Assembly (NCBI GenBank): GCA_027382625.1
Contig: JAJKFJ010021831.1
Location: forward strand, 17,498 to 81,497
Direction: 5' to 3'
DNA: 64,000 bases
Source: Tetmemena sp. SeJ-2015
Lineage: Eukaryota > Ciliophora > Spirotrichea > Sporadotrichida > Oxytrichidae
The position numbers and the translations under genes were made by a program. Below the pieces are notes generated by a model that was not told the origin of the DNA, did not search any database, and saw nothing but the letters and a program-made list of their open reading frames with translations. Positions 50,925 through 62,847 of the stretch are shown here, piece by piece. The stretch's first letter is position 1; each line of letters starts with the position of its first letter.

Positions 50925-51730
50925 CTCTTTTGATGGGATAAAGAACGTGCACTGGACTGGTCTGATATCAATTTCTAGCTCGCAATCTTGTTCAACAGTC
51001 TGTTAAACTTATGAGCGTTTGCATCTTCTTTAGCTTACTTCAACTTGTCCTCAAAGAAGAAGCCCACTCAAGAATTCAAGTAATCTTTCACGCTGTTAAA
51101 AAATTTAATATTAAAGTTATTTCTAAATCCAATAGTTTTTCTTGATGCGCTCCTTGCAAATAAAGTCCTTGGTTCTTCTTGCTAGTGCCCATTTGGGGTG
51201 CTGTTCGGCGGTTATCATGGCTTGAAACACATCTCTGCTTAGTTCTTCCTACTGCTCCAACTCTTTCTTCTGCAGTTCTTTTTAGACCTTCACCATCATT
51301 TCTTCATTCTTAATAAGTTTGTCTCGCTCCTCCTCAAGAGCAAGTTCCCGTGCCTTTTATCTGTCGGAGGTGCGCTAACCTGCTGCACTGCTTACTCGAG
51401 TCCCAGTAACGTTACTGCCTCTATCCCTTGAGTCTTAGGTGTTCAAATTAAGTGAATGCACATTACCTGCCTCTTCCGCAAGAGTGTTGACCACTCCTCC
51501 CAAGCCTCCTCTAGTGCTTTGGTCTTAGCTCCATACTGTCTCCACTCTATCAGTGACTGTTTCTTGATTTGACTCTGCCACTATTTTGACGTCTCTGAGC
51601 TAGTTCTTAAAAAGCTTGTACTCTTGATAATCCTTTGGACTCGTTATGCCCTCCTCAATCTCCCCGTTTTATTAGAATATTCCTAATCTATATAATAAAT
51701 GTTTGCGTCTCCGACCTTTTTCTCTTCAGG
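50925..51730 (-). pseudogene. Decayed copy of the 39.8-40.6 kb gene
   Basis: Most of the 39794-40632 sequence recurs here with high identity (for example the KVQKELQKKELEQQ coil). The start ATG has become CTG, AGA in the LNSRVGFFF motif has become TGA, one base is lost near 50978, and an 8-base deletion lies near the 5' end. A 40-bp AT-rich insert sits at the same place as in the intact gene, with the same AAC repeats but different contents. Three separate lesions make a functional product unlikely. Confidence 0.7.
51095..51137 (-). other. 40-bp AT-rich insert between AAC repeats (IES candidate)
   Basis: Same location and flanks as the insert at 39989-40032, with no sequence similarity inside. 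There is no GT dinucleotide available as a donor. Confidence 0.5.
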
Positions 51731-51934
51731 TTGAGTTTGGTTTTACTTTTTAAATGCTGGCCTGTAAGTTGCTCGTGATTTTGATTCAGTTATTAGTGTG
51801 GGTGCAGTGAATGGATTAGACTTGTATAGACTGCACTAGTATTCATGATTTCGGTTTAGCATTCTTAAGTTTGAGTGTTGATAGTACCTGTTAGTTATAC
51901 TGTGAGTGATTATGTTAGACAACTTAAATGATGA

Positions 51935-52183
51935 TCATTAAATATATATTTAAGTTATTATATTTTTTTCCTACTTCTGAATATCCTCTTTGGATACTTT
52001 GAGCAGCGCTTTCTGTGATTTTAAATAGTTGATTTTCTTCTTCTTCTTTTTGGTTTTGAATTTGGCATCTAAGTCTCCTAGTAATTCGTCTGGAATTGGA
52101 AGCTTAAATAGCGAGGCTTTATGCATCATGTCTTTTATGAAATTATATAAAACTATTTTTCTAGTTATAGTACCAAGTTGCAT
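51935..52183 (-). CDS. Small lysine-rich protein (82 aa), unrecognised
   Basis: ATG 52183 to TGA 51935-51937, 83 codons. The sequence has IPDELLGDLDAKFKTK followed by a lysine run and NYLKSQKALLKVSKEDIQK. Codon use is coding-like. It lies between the decayed copy and the next family gene. Could be a real small gene or the tail of one whose other exons were not found. Confidence 0.4.
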
Positions 52184-52338
52184 TTATTACATATACAATT
52201 AAAATTTTAAGAAAAATAATAGTTTGCAATTCAAATAAGAAGGATAAAGAATATAATGTAAATTTAAACAAATTTAAAGTTAACTATAGAATATACTATT
52301 CTATATACCATTATAGTAAAATAAGATCAGCTCTTTGT

Positions 52339-54117
52339 TCATTTAATTTCTGCTTTTACTTTTAAAACTGAATGGAGACCTGTGAGTTTCTCTTTCACAA
52401 GCACCAGAGTTTCCACTCTCTTACTTAACTATCCAATACTTTGATCTTGTTAGTAATCTGGCACAGGAAATCTATCTACTAACTGGTACCTTTTCTCAAT
52501 AGGAATTGGGGAATTTATCTTGAAACCCAAGCTATTCACATCCATGACATCTACTATGGATTTGCACCCCTCAAAATATACTCCCTCAAAGAATTCGAAA
52601 GACTTGAAATCAAGATACATCCCAAGGCCAAGCATACTAGCAGGTCTTTCTAATGGGAGATTAAAGTCTACTAATGTTTACTGTGTTTAAAAGTTCACGA
52701 TCTAGAAATTGTTCTTGCTATTTTATAGAATTATTCGCTCATGGTCTAGCTGATAGAAGTCCTTAAGATCATTGAAAGTGTACCATCTATTCTGGCAAGT
52801 GAAAGTCTTGGGATGAAATTTAGCAAATGAGAGATAGTTACCTTCTCCTCTGGAAAATGTCCCAAACATATTTAAGAATTAAGAGCCTCTCTGATTGAAA
52901 AACTTGTCAAACTTAATATCGATGATGACCTCGTTCTTTTGTCTCTTTTAAAAATCGACTGGAATCCCTTGCTTGTATTTTTCTCCATCCCAGTAATAAT
53001 TTGTGAAATTCTTCTTAGAGGGAAGTAGAGACATTATAAAACCAGGAATGATCTGATAGTGCTTCAAATATTACTGATTAAGTTCACCCACAACTTTGCA
53101 TTTCTAATCCGTGTCTACCACCAAATGATCTACAATCAATCGTTTTCGTCCAATACGAGTGAAGAAGGAAGTTTATCAACTTTTAGAATCATCCTTTGCT
53201 GATTTGGATCTAGCAGCTTGTAATAAATTTCATAGGATGACTTTTAGAATCTCTTCACAGCAGAGATGCCATTTTAAAATAGTGATATCTCTTGAAATGG
53301 AAAGAGATCAATTTCTTCAAATTCTTCAACCTCAAGCTTTACTTATCGCAAGCCAAGGCTCACATCTTTAAAATTTTATAGCATGCTAGATAGATTCTTA
53401 ATATTTTTACTCATGACTCTATTATAATCTTTAAGTCCTTCTGTTATCTTGCCAGTCCTCTCTATTTCTTCATTTAAAGCAAATAATCCTTGCTCTCTTT
53501 AATCAAAGTCCTGCAAATTTTTCCAACAATCTTATTTTTCGCTCACAAGATAATCGGCTTAGTTTATGTAGTGTTCAAAGAGTTACAAAAATTAGTTCTA
53601 AATTAGCAATAGCTATTTTTTCTTAGTTTTTGCATCTTTCACTCTATGTAGAGTAATCTTTTTTATTTACTGAATTCGTTGATTCAAAGCATGATCAAGA
53701 GTCTTATTGTAGAATAATGAGTTATATTTTGAATCTTTCTACTTTGCTTCTTAAGAATCTAATCCATTAAGCTCTAGCTCATCAAGATCAATGAGATCTA
53801 GGCTTTATTGGTCCTTATTTCCTTTATTTTCTTCTTTTAAGTCAATTATATTCTCCCTTGTATTATTCTGTGATTTCAATGTCTTATTGCTGCTTTGTTG
53901 GTCTAAAGATTTCTTATTTGCAATTTGTGGTTTATCTGTAGAATTGAGCAAGCTCTAAGATTTTTGAATATTTTGTGTCAATACCTTGAATTAGTTGATT
54001 GTTAATGCTTTTTCGAACTGCTCTATTCTTGAGTTGAGTGTGTGATTTTTCTTAATTAAATGCAGACTCTTATTCTTTCTCCGTTGAGAAGATTTTTGGA
54101 GTTTTTTCATTGTTCAT
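52339..54117 (-). CDS. Coiled-coil/propeller-like family member Q (about 592 aa)
   Basis: ATG 54117, TGA 52339-52341; 593 codons with two opposite one-base shifts. One lies near 53855 (EQYKGEYN versus ENIIDLKEENKGN), the other near 53150, where LDEN|RLIVDHLVVD needs one extra C to give the family signature. N-terminus acidic, long coil, then NYYWDGEKYKQGIPVD and LVDFNLPLERPASMLGLGM. The compensating shifts and otherwise clean text argue for sequence errors. Confidence 0.7.
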
Positions 54118-54486
54118 CTTAAATTAATCGAAGTTTTTACAAATATTTTATTAAAAAATACTAAACAAAATATATGATTTATATATTTCAAAGTGAACGA
54201 ATATTTATTTAGAAAGAATTTTCAAAATCATTGACTTATGTTAATGATTTTATTCTGAATTATTTAATTTAAGGCTACAAAAATAAATTTATGGATATTA
54301 ATCCTATGACTCTCAAATATCAATAAAAAAGTATTTTATAGTAAATTTTTGAAATTAGAATGCAATTTTAAAAATACGATTTATAAATGCGTATAAAGTA
54401 TAGCTATTAAAATATTGAATATTCACAAGCATTTTAAGTATACGCTATAAAATACAATTTTGATTTTTAAAATAAATTTAACCATA
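54118..54486. other. Divergent intergenic region
   Basis: Between genes pointing away from each other; AT-rich, no recognised element. Confidence 0.55.
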
Positions 54487-56139
54487 ATGGAAAAAATGGA
54501 AATTAGAAGTAGGAGAACCAATTTCTTCAGAGAAACCTTCCAAGAAGAAGAGTTGCGCAAGGAACAATAGGAGAGGTAGTAAAAGACGAAAGAGTGGCTT
54601 TTTCATTTTGCTAAGACAAAGAAGAAACCTTAAAAGGAAGTTTAAATCCAATAGCCTCTAGAATAAACAAAAATAAGTATCAATAAGCAAATTTCAGTGC
54701 TCTCTGATAAAATTGATCAGATAAGCAATGATGAATAAATACAGCTCTAGACTTAGAAAGCGAACTTACCTCCAATCTTTTCAGTGAAGGATACCAGGCT
54801 AAGTGAGATTTAAAAGGAATTTTTAGAGATTCACTCCAATTCCAAGTCAGCTGCAATTTTTATGGACGAGATATTGCGGAGAATAACTGAATTCTTCTCT
54901 AAAAATGGGGAAATATAATAAAGATTCGTTTAAGCACTCATAAATGTGGAGAAGATCACTGCTTAAACTTAAAAATAAGAGGAGATTGTTCCTGAAATTA
55001 AAAAACTTGAAGTTAATTTGGAGGCTATTAGGAAGTATGATAATTTTCAAACTGGTTTGGTTGACTTTTTAAAATAGATAGAAGCTTATCTTGATTTAAA
55101 GTCGAAGTTGGCTACTCCGTCAAAAAAGCTTGAGATATCTGCAACTATCTCCTTCGAAAAAGAAACTCCTGCAGTCTATGAAAAGTTCCTAAGACAGATT
55201 GATGATAAAACTCTTCTACTCAAACGAAAGGATGAAGAATTTTACGATATCCTTCAACTTGAAACTAAGAATGGATTTCTACTTTAAAAACCTCCTTTTC
55301 ATTTAGTGACTTTAGATGAAATTCCTTAATCCTCGCTTGTTGTGGATGAGAATAGGCTGATAATAAATAACACAGTTTACTTGCTCCCTAGTTTAACTGA
55401 CCTGTAATAATTCAACTCTTAAGTTAAGTTTATAACTCAGCTCTGTCCAGGTTATATTCTTACTCAGGAGGACCCTTAAAGTTTGAGAACAGCGATTTTA
55501 AATTGGTCTAAATGCAACTAGTATATTGAGGTGCGATCAGGGATCCTAAAGATGAAGTGCAGACGCCCGAAGAATGATTTAATCAATAAAATTTACATCT
55601 TTAATTAATCTGACTTACTAAATAAAGTTTAAGCTCTAGGGGAAGATAGAGCCTTTGACAGGTTAGAATTCCTCGCACTCACAGATGGCTTGGTATTTAA
55701 AAGAGGGAAGTTAAATGCGTGAAAATTTGCAGAGAGTGAATAGACTAAGATTGCGAATTAAATTTTAGACTTCGAAGTTATCAATCGAGATATTCTCTCT
55801 ATGCTAAATTCTAAGTTTGTATGCAGGCTCATCAATTTTCAGACTGGTTAGCAACTGAGAGCTTTCAAGAATTTTGACATTGAGAAGCAGACATTCTTTA
55901 GTCCAACTAACTTCTGTCCATTATAGATGCAATGTGTGTTCTTAATGAACTATGATTAAAACGTGATAGAGTTGTATGATTTTACAGAAGAAGAGCCCTT
56001 AAATAAGTGCTAATTCCCAGATATTGAGGAGTTTCAACACATAGGCATAATAAATCTAAATCAAAGACGCGAGTAACTTATCAACTTTAATCCAAAAGAT
56101 AAGTTAATTTAACTTATGAATTTTTAAATAGAAATTTGA
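54487..56139 (+). CDS. Coiled-coil/propeller-like family member R with in-frame TGA
   Basis: ATG 54487 to TGA 56137-56139, exactly 551 codons. Basic N-terminus (HFAKTKKKPQKEVQ), coil to about residue 260, then YEKFLRQIDDKTLLLKRKDE and FYDILQLE, the fullest version of the family coil motif, then VVDENRLIINNTVYLL. Codon 412 is TGA (55720-55722), between KRGKLNA and KFAESEQ. Both sides are coding, and the total length fits. It gives some of the cleanest evidence for TGA read as sense. Confidence 0.8.
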
Positions 56140-56312
56140 AAAATTAATTCAATTTAATAAAATTGGAAAATTTGAAAATGTCAAAATTACAAAATTTATA
56201 TATTTACCATTAATATTTTATTTTTATATTTTTCAAATATTTGGAAATATTTTTAAATAAATTCAGAGGGAATTAAAAAATTGTTAATTATTTAACAAAA
56301 ATAAAAAAATTT

Positions 56313-57719
56313 ATGGAATAAGCAAAAATAAAGAGAGCATACATAAAAGCAGAGGAGAAGTAATAGAACAATTGGATTTATGAGTCCTTTTAAAATCTGA
56401 AACAAGAATATCAAAGATTCAAAGAATCATTTGGCTGCATTGTTGAAATCTAAGCTAACCTAAATGAGGAAATCGAGAAATTTCTCGAAAGAACAAAGAC
56501 AACTATATAAAGAGGAGAAGCTCTAATCAATTAAGAAGCACAGAATACACCAGAATTTATAAGATAGTACAAATACTATTCTAATGCTTTCAATCAGCTG
56601 GATTAAAAAGCACAACAGCTGATTTCATCATTAAAGTAGTCGCTTTTGTATTTGAATAAAAAGGAAGGCATGGTCAAAATAGACTCTGAACTAGAAGTTA
56701 AAAGAGTGTCTGATTTCTAATTAAAAGTTGGAACTTAATATGAAAAAATTGTCTAAATGACTGACACAGAGATGATCCTGCTAAAAGTGAAAGGCTAGCA
56801 ATAATTCGACCTTGTAGATCTTTCAGCAGCTATCTAAGGCTAAAAAAATCTAGGTGATGAGCAAATAGTGACTTCAATAGATTCGGAACCACTTAAGCAT
56901 TTCATTTACGACTGTGGAAGAGCAGTGATTGATCACTGCGTCTACGATTTGAAGAAACAATCGATCATCTAAACTTTTGACAAAGATATGGTATGCATGG
57001 CCAAACTTTCTAATAACTCACTAGTTGCTGCTTACCCAGAGTATATGAAAATTCAGCAGCTTGACTGGAATGAGCTGTATAACATCTACTAGCCTAAGAC
57101 ATACTTCCTGCTAGCTCGAGAAGGAGGTGCAACCAAGAGGCAGTACTTTAAAAAGCTTGAAGTGTTTGACTCAAATGAAATATTAAATTATGAGAATGAC
57201 CAGGGAGAGCAGCAGAATCATTACCATCATCAGGTTTTTAAGAAGCTGCTGATTGGCTTGACCTCAAGCGACACAATTTATAAGATAGTTGTAAATCCAG
57301 ACAACCACAAGTAGAATCAAAAGATACTGCTCACAAGAGCCCATGGTGGATACCAAGTGATAAACTCTCATCTTTTAATTTCAAAGCAGTCAGACTTCAC
57401 TTGTCTCATCATAGACTACTAATCATGCTAGCAGCTCAAGAAGTATAAATACTTTGATCCCTTGAAGTAAATAATTGTATCTCCAGAGGAATATTGCGAA
57501 AAAATTCTAAGTGTCCTAATTAAAATAGATATTCAAAGGAAGAATGCTGAGCTGATAGATATAAATGATGAGGGCTTTGCACTTTCGACATCAAAAGAAT
57601 TCAAAGTTTTGAATGATGGGTTCATAGGGTAAGCTTGGGTGAATGGACAAAATTTCTAAGTTGATTCAAATAGAGATGGAACTCTGGAATTTAGTATCAT
57701 TTCTTTAAAATATAGTTGA
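56313..57719 (+). CDS. Coiled-coil/propeller-like family member S (468 aa)
   Basis: ATG 56313 to TGA 57717-57719, 469 codons, open throughout. Coil with ILLKVKGQQQFDLVDLS, a variant of the LLLKRKDE block, then IYDCGRAVIDHCVYDL as the signature, and FKKLLIGLTSSDTIYKIVV. Lies 173 bp after the preceding gene on the same strand. No internal TGA. Function unknown. Confidence 0.85.
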
Positions 57720-58437
57720 TAAAATTTATAATTTAAATTAAATTATATTCTTAGATCATTAAAATAAAAATCATTTTTAATCTACTAGGTAAAGAGAGAA
57801 AAATATTTAAAATAAATTAAGAACAGCAATTTATTTAGTTAAAATTAGAAAATAAATGAATATTTTACCAATTGTAGACTTAAATTACAGACCATATAAT
57901 TTCTCAATAATAGAATGAGGAAAATCCATTTTTTAATTTATGCGCAAATTGTTTATGATATAAATAATTTACATTATTTGTGGAGATTTTAAAAACGCTG
58001 AGATATAAGGCTTAAATTAGAAAATTTTATATTTTTGTTGTTTAATATATTTCTATTCCTTCAATTGAAGCTAACTTATTTACTCCAGAATTACAAGCAC
58101 ATAACGCAACATAAAAACTAATGAAGAATAAAATATAATAATTTTAAATGAGGTAAATTAAACGTAAGTTTAAACATGAATAGCTCTTAAATTTATATGA
58201 CTTCTCAAAATAAAAAGTGCTCGTTTTGGATGTAGAGTATCATATTCATATATTTATATTTTCTTCTAATTTTTTTCATTTTTAATGACTTAACATCTTA
58301 AAATGTATTAGAAAATATAATTGCTTATAATTGAGATTTAATATTAATAATCAATTATATTTCTACAAAGTTGAAGATTTTAATATAATTAAAATTTAAG
58401 CCTAAATATTCAATCACTCTTATAAATTAATACTAAA
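57720..58437. other. AT-rich spacer
   Basis: No coding character seen. Confidence 0.6.
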
Positions 58438-59336
58438 ATGGCAATAATGATATTTTAAAGATTCGAATCATAAACTCAACTTGGCATGAAATAAGAAGGC
58501 TAATTATTTGCTAAATAACCTAAGCAATCCAATAAAAATAAGAAAATCACAGATCAAGAAATAAAAGGAGAGAGCTAGAAAGATTAAAAGCTCAAAACTC
58601 ATTTGACCCATGGGAATGAAATTTCCAAGTACAAATTAATGATAGACACTCTCAAAAAGTCCCACTAAGAATCTTCAAAGCTCTTAGAAAAGTTTTTAAA
58701 TAGCTTTCAAGAAACAATTTGCAAAGTAGAGTCATTGAAATAGCCAGTAAAAAGTGAGATCACTTCAGATTTAATTATCCAAAGATAGATGCAGCTTTTA
58801 GATAGTCTGAACTCAAAGGCTACTACTCTTGCTTCTTAATTCTAGCAACTTAATGTGATACTCATTCAGAAAAATCAATGTTAGCTCCCTAAAATAGAGC
58901 TAAAGCTAACTTAATAAAGGGACTTTGAAATGCAATCCTCTTTTGAATATGAAAAACTTATCTCTCAGATTAATGATAAGATAGTCCTGCTTAAAAGAAA
59001 AGACTAGCAATTATTTGACTTGGTGTAACTAAGCTTCTCATAGGTGAAGCAAGTGAAAATTGAAGCACCTTAAATTTTACTAACCATTGATCAGGAGCCT
59101 CAGGGATGGATAGTTGTAGATGACTACAGACTTATAATAGATCAAGATGTATTTGACTTGAGAAATTCCTAACACATCCAAACCTTTGGCTCTGAGTTTA
59201 AGAGCTTAGCATAGATAAAAGAGGATAAGCTTATAGTTTCAGGGGCAGATTACTTTAAACTCTATTAAATAAGTTGGGACTCGAGCAATTTCTAATATGA
59301 TGAATAAAGTTTACAAATGCTTATGCGGGTAAGTGG
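58438..59336 (+). CDS. Coiled-coil/propeller-like family member T, cut off at 59.34 kb
   Basis: ATG 58438. Coil, then FEYEKLISQINDKIVLLKRK and QQLFDLVQLSFSQ, then VVDDYRLIIDQDVFDL. The frame is clean to about 59320 (SLQMLMRVSGG) and then meets a smeared, homopolymer-rich sequence. Judged by relatives, roughly 250 residues are missing. The cut coincides with the edge of the inverted repeat, so it is probably an assembly or read artefact, not biology. Confidence 0.75.
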
Positions 59337-59340
59337 AGGT

Positions 59341-62000
59341 CCCTTCCCAAAACCCTTTTTAAAAAATTTAATTTTATAAAGCCTAATTAAAAAAACCTTT
59401 TTAAAAAATTCCTTAAAAACTTCGTTTTTGGGCTTAAAAATTTAACTCTCTTTAAAATAAACATCACCAACAACCCAAAATCTTCCAAATAAAATTAGAT
59501 TCGGTCACCCCTTATAATTCAAATTTTTGAATTTTTATTATTTAATTTTTTGAGAACAAAAACAACTAGCATTTAAATAAACATCAAAGGGCTCAAATTT
59601 AAAAGGGAAAATTTGGGCTTCTAATCGATAAATAATTTTCTATTCTCCAAAATTTCCGGACTTTTCCAATATATTTCTTGAAAAAAATTACAAATTATTA
59701 GAAACGATTTAAATTTAATATGTTTTCCCTTTTAAACCCCCAAAATTTTGAAGGTTTTCCTTCCCTCTTCTATTTTTGACAGATCATTTTTCAGGGAAAG
59801 AATATTTCTTTTAAGTTCAAGGGGTTTGCAATTTTTTATTTATTATTTTTAAATTATAATTTAAAATTAAAAATTTAAAAAATTTTTTTTATCTTAAAAA
59901 AATTTTTTTTAAAAATTTAATTTTAGGAAATTTTCAATTTTTTAAAATTTTTAATTTTTAACTAAAGGGTTTAAAAAAAATTTTAAACTATTTTTCCTGC
60001 CAAATTAAATTTTAAAAAAAATTTTAAATTTTTAAATTTAAAAAGGTTTCCCCTTTTAAATTTTGAATTAAAACAAAAGATTTTTTTAAAAATTAAAAAA
60101 TTCAAATTTTTACTTAAAATTTATTTTTTTTTTAAATTTTTTAACAAAAAAAATTATTAAAAAAAATTAATTATTTTAAATTTTCCAACTTAAAAATTTA
60201 AATTTTTTTAAAATTAAAAAAAAATTTTTTTTTTAATTTTAAAATATATTAAAAAAAAATTATTAAATTTTAAAAATTTAAATTATATTTTCTTTTTAAA
60301 AAATTTAAATTTCAAAAGTTTTTTAAAAATTTTTTTAAAAAATTTAAAATTTTTAATATTAAGAGAAAAAAATTTTAAAAAAATTTAATTAAACTTTTTT
60401 AATTTATTTTTAAAATTTAAAAAAGAAAAGGAAATTTTAAAAAATAGGAAAAAATTTTTTTAAAAAAATTTTTAAAAAAAATTTTTTAATTTCAAAAATA
60501 AAAAAAAGAAAATAAATTATGTTCCCAAATTAATGAAATTTAAATTTAAATTTTTAAGGGGTCCCTTTTTCAAAATTTTAAAAAAAAGCAAAAGATAAGG
60601 GGAAAATTTTTAAAATTTTGAACCCCTTGGGGGGTTTAAAAACAATTTTCCCCAAAATTTAAAAGTTATGGTAAATTTTAATAAGTATTTTTTTTTAAAA
60701 AATAGAAATCAAAAAAACTATAAGGGAAAATGTTATCCTTGCTCTTCTAATAAAGATTTAAATAGGATAAGCTTCCAGCAAATAGCATTCGAAATTGTTA
60801 AAAGTTGACCTTGATCAGAGGAACATATGACTTTGTTGTACTTGGTTCTCAATTGTTGTTGGCTTATGTTCAAACAACGTGTGCTAAATAACTAATTTTG
60901 AGACAGGGTAGCTGCTAAAATAGTGTACTGGGTACGATCCACTAAGATAGATTTTGATTTGCCAAAGGAAATTTTGTGCAAAAACCTTTGCTTGCATTTT
61001 AAAACTAGAGATGGGGAATTAAAAATTCGAGGTCTTGATACTAAAAATGAAGGTTTTTACACTAAAGGTGACTAATAGTTGGGGGTGTTTAAATAAATTT
61101 TAAAAGGTCAGATATATAAAGGGGGATCATAGTTAAATAACTATGATTTCAAAGGAAATTTAAAAAATTAACCTATTTTTTTAATTTAATTTTTAAAAAA
61201 ATTCCCCCAAAAAAATATTTTTGGAATATATTTTATTTAAAAATTTTTTTTTTAAAAAATTTAAAAAATTTAAAACTTAATTAGTTTAAAAAATCCATAT
61301 TTTTTTTAATTTTTATAATTAAAAATCTTTTAAAATATTTTTAATTTTAATTTTTTTTTTGAAATTTTTTTTATTTTCCTTTTTTTATCTTTTATTATCA
61401 TTTTAAATATTCAAATTCAACTAATATCTACTTATATACATAACCTAATTCAAAAAAAATTACAAAAAATGAAATTTTAAAATTTAAAAAAAAAGAAAAA
61501 CAAAATTTTTGTTTTAAACTAATTTTTTTAAAATCCCCTAAATAAAACTTCCAAAATAAAAAAAAATTTTTTGGTTTTAAAAATTGGGAAGACTTAAAAA
61601 AAATTTAAAAAATTTCTTGCCCTCCCCCAAATACCGATCTTTCAAAAATTTTTAATTAAAATTTTTTTAATTATAGTGGAAAAAGCCCTTCCAAAAAAAA
61701 AAAAAAAATCTTTAATTACAAATTTAAAACAACTCCCTTTTTTCAAAAAGAAAATTTAATTATTGATTTAATGCAAGGGGAAAATAAAATAATTTAAGAA
61801 TTTCCTTTAAAAAAAGATAGAAAAAATAAAAAAAACCCAAATTTGTTCCCCCTAAACTCCAAAAAATCTCTCCTTTGAAAAAAATTTTTAAGGGAACTAA
61901 AACCATCATATCCAAAAAAAAGTTTAAAAAAATAAAAATTTTGGGGATAAAAAGTTAAAAATTCTAATGAGGCTCTCATATTTGAACTGAGTCTATAAGC
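59341..62000. repeat. Degraded left arm of an inverted repeat (probable artefact)
   Basis: 60721-61153 is a near copy, in reverse complement, of 62910-63335; 61408-61440 matches 62592-62630; 61790-61980 matches 62000-62330 loosely. In the left arm, mixed sequence is replaced by runs: for example the right-arm CTGTCATAGG appears as TTTTAAAAGG and GGAGG as GGGGG. Such run-smearing is a mark of poor base calls, not mutation. Text between 59341 and 60720 should be treated as unreliable. Confidence 0.75.
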
Positions 62001-62558
62001 CCAAAGATTTCTTGAGCTTTATTTAGCAAACAGTTGCTTGATTTTTACGTGTACTGCAAAATTTTATCAATTTAACTTAGTGGTACTATGATTGTATCTA
62101 GCTCACATTAAAATTTTCAATCAAGGAGAGACTTCTCTGGAGTTTAGAAGCGGATTCTTAAATTTATTCTCTTCATTCTTCATATCTTATTTTAAGGAGC
62201 TTCTGAATTACTTTAAAATTTTCTGTGCACTTATCAATAATGATGTTGCATTTTTGAACGAAGGAATTGATTTAATTGCTCACTTCAAGATTTGTATTGG
62301 AGAGACTATTTACCCTCTGCTGAAATTTTAAAATTTAAGTTTAAATCTTAGTAAGATCGAGTACTGGGGGAGAGCAAGTAATTTTTAATCTTAAGAATTT
62401 TAGTCTTGCAATTTGCAATCTCGAGAAAGCTTTCCTCTCTTTTAGGTTTTGGCATTAGTTGAAGTTGTATTTGGGCACTTTAAATCAAAATCTATTTCTG
62501 CTTTAAGCATACTAGAAATTGAATTTTCTGATTCTTATTCTAAATTTTCAAATTTCAT
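62000..62558 (-). CDS. N-terminal part of a coiled-coil family gene, cut at the repeat centre
   Basis: ATG 62558 (MKFENLEQESENSISSML). After a one-base shift near 62335 in an A/T run, the coil reads FQQRVNSLSNTNLEVSNQIN and IIIDKCTENFKVIQKLLK. A TGA at 62173-62175 is in frame between IRYEE and REQIQESASK. The sequence is lost at the centre of the palindrome. The N-terminal architecture matches other family genes. Confidence 0.5.
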
Positions 62559-62847
62559 TTTTCGTGTCAATTTTATAATTGAATTAGGTTATGTATATAA
62601 GTAGATATTAGTTGAATTTGAATATTTAAAATGTATAATACAAAGATATAAAAAGCGAAAACTAAAAATAATTTAGCATTGAAAAAAAGATAAGCGAATA
62701 TAAATATAGCTAACAGATATTTAATTATAAGAATCATAAAAAATATGGATTTATTGACTAATTAAGTTTTAAATTTATTAATTTTTAAAATTAAATTTTA
62801 AATCAACAATATCACTTCCGATAAATATATAATTACTGCAATTATTT

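Noticed and set aside
59341..59360. C/A-rich text resembling ciliate telomere repeat
   Set aside because: Only one imperfect CCCAAAACCC unit, within the smeared arm; no tandem repeat, so no telomere or chromosome end.
61794..61979. Phe-rich - strand open frame
   Set aside because: Lies in the smeared left arm; composition is that of T runs, not coding sequence.
62092..62331. + strand open frame of 79 codons
   Set aside because: Antisense of a coiled-coil frame on the - strand, which matches the gene family.
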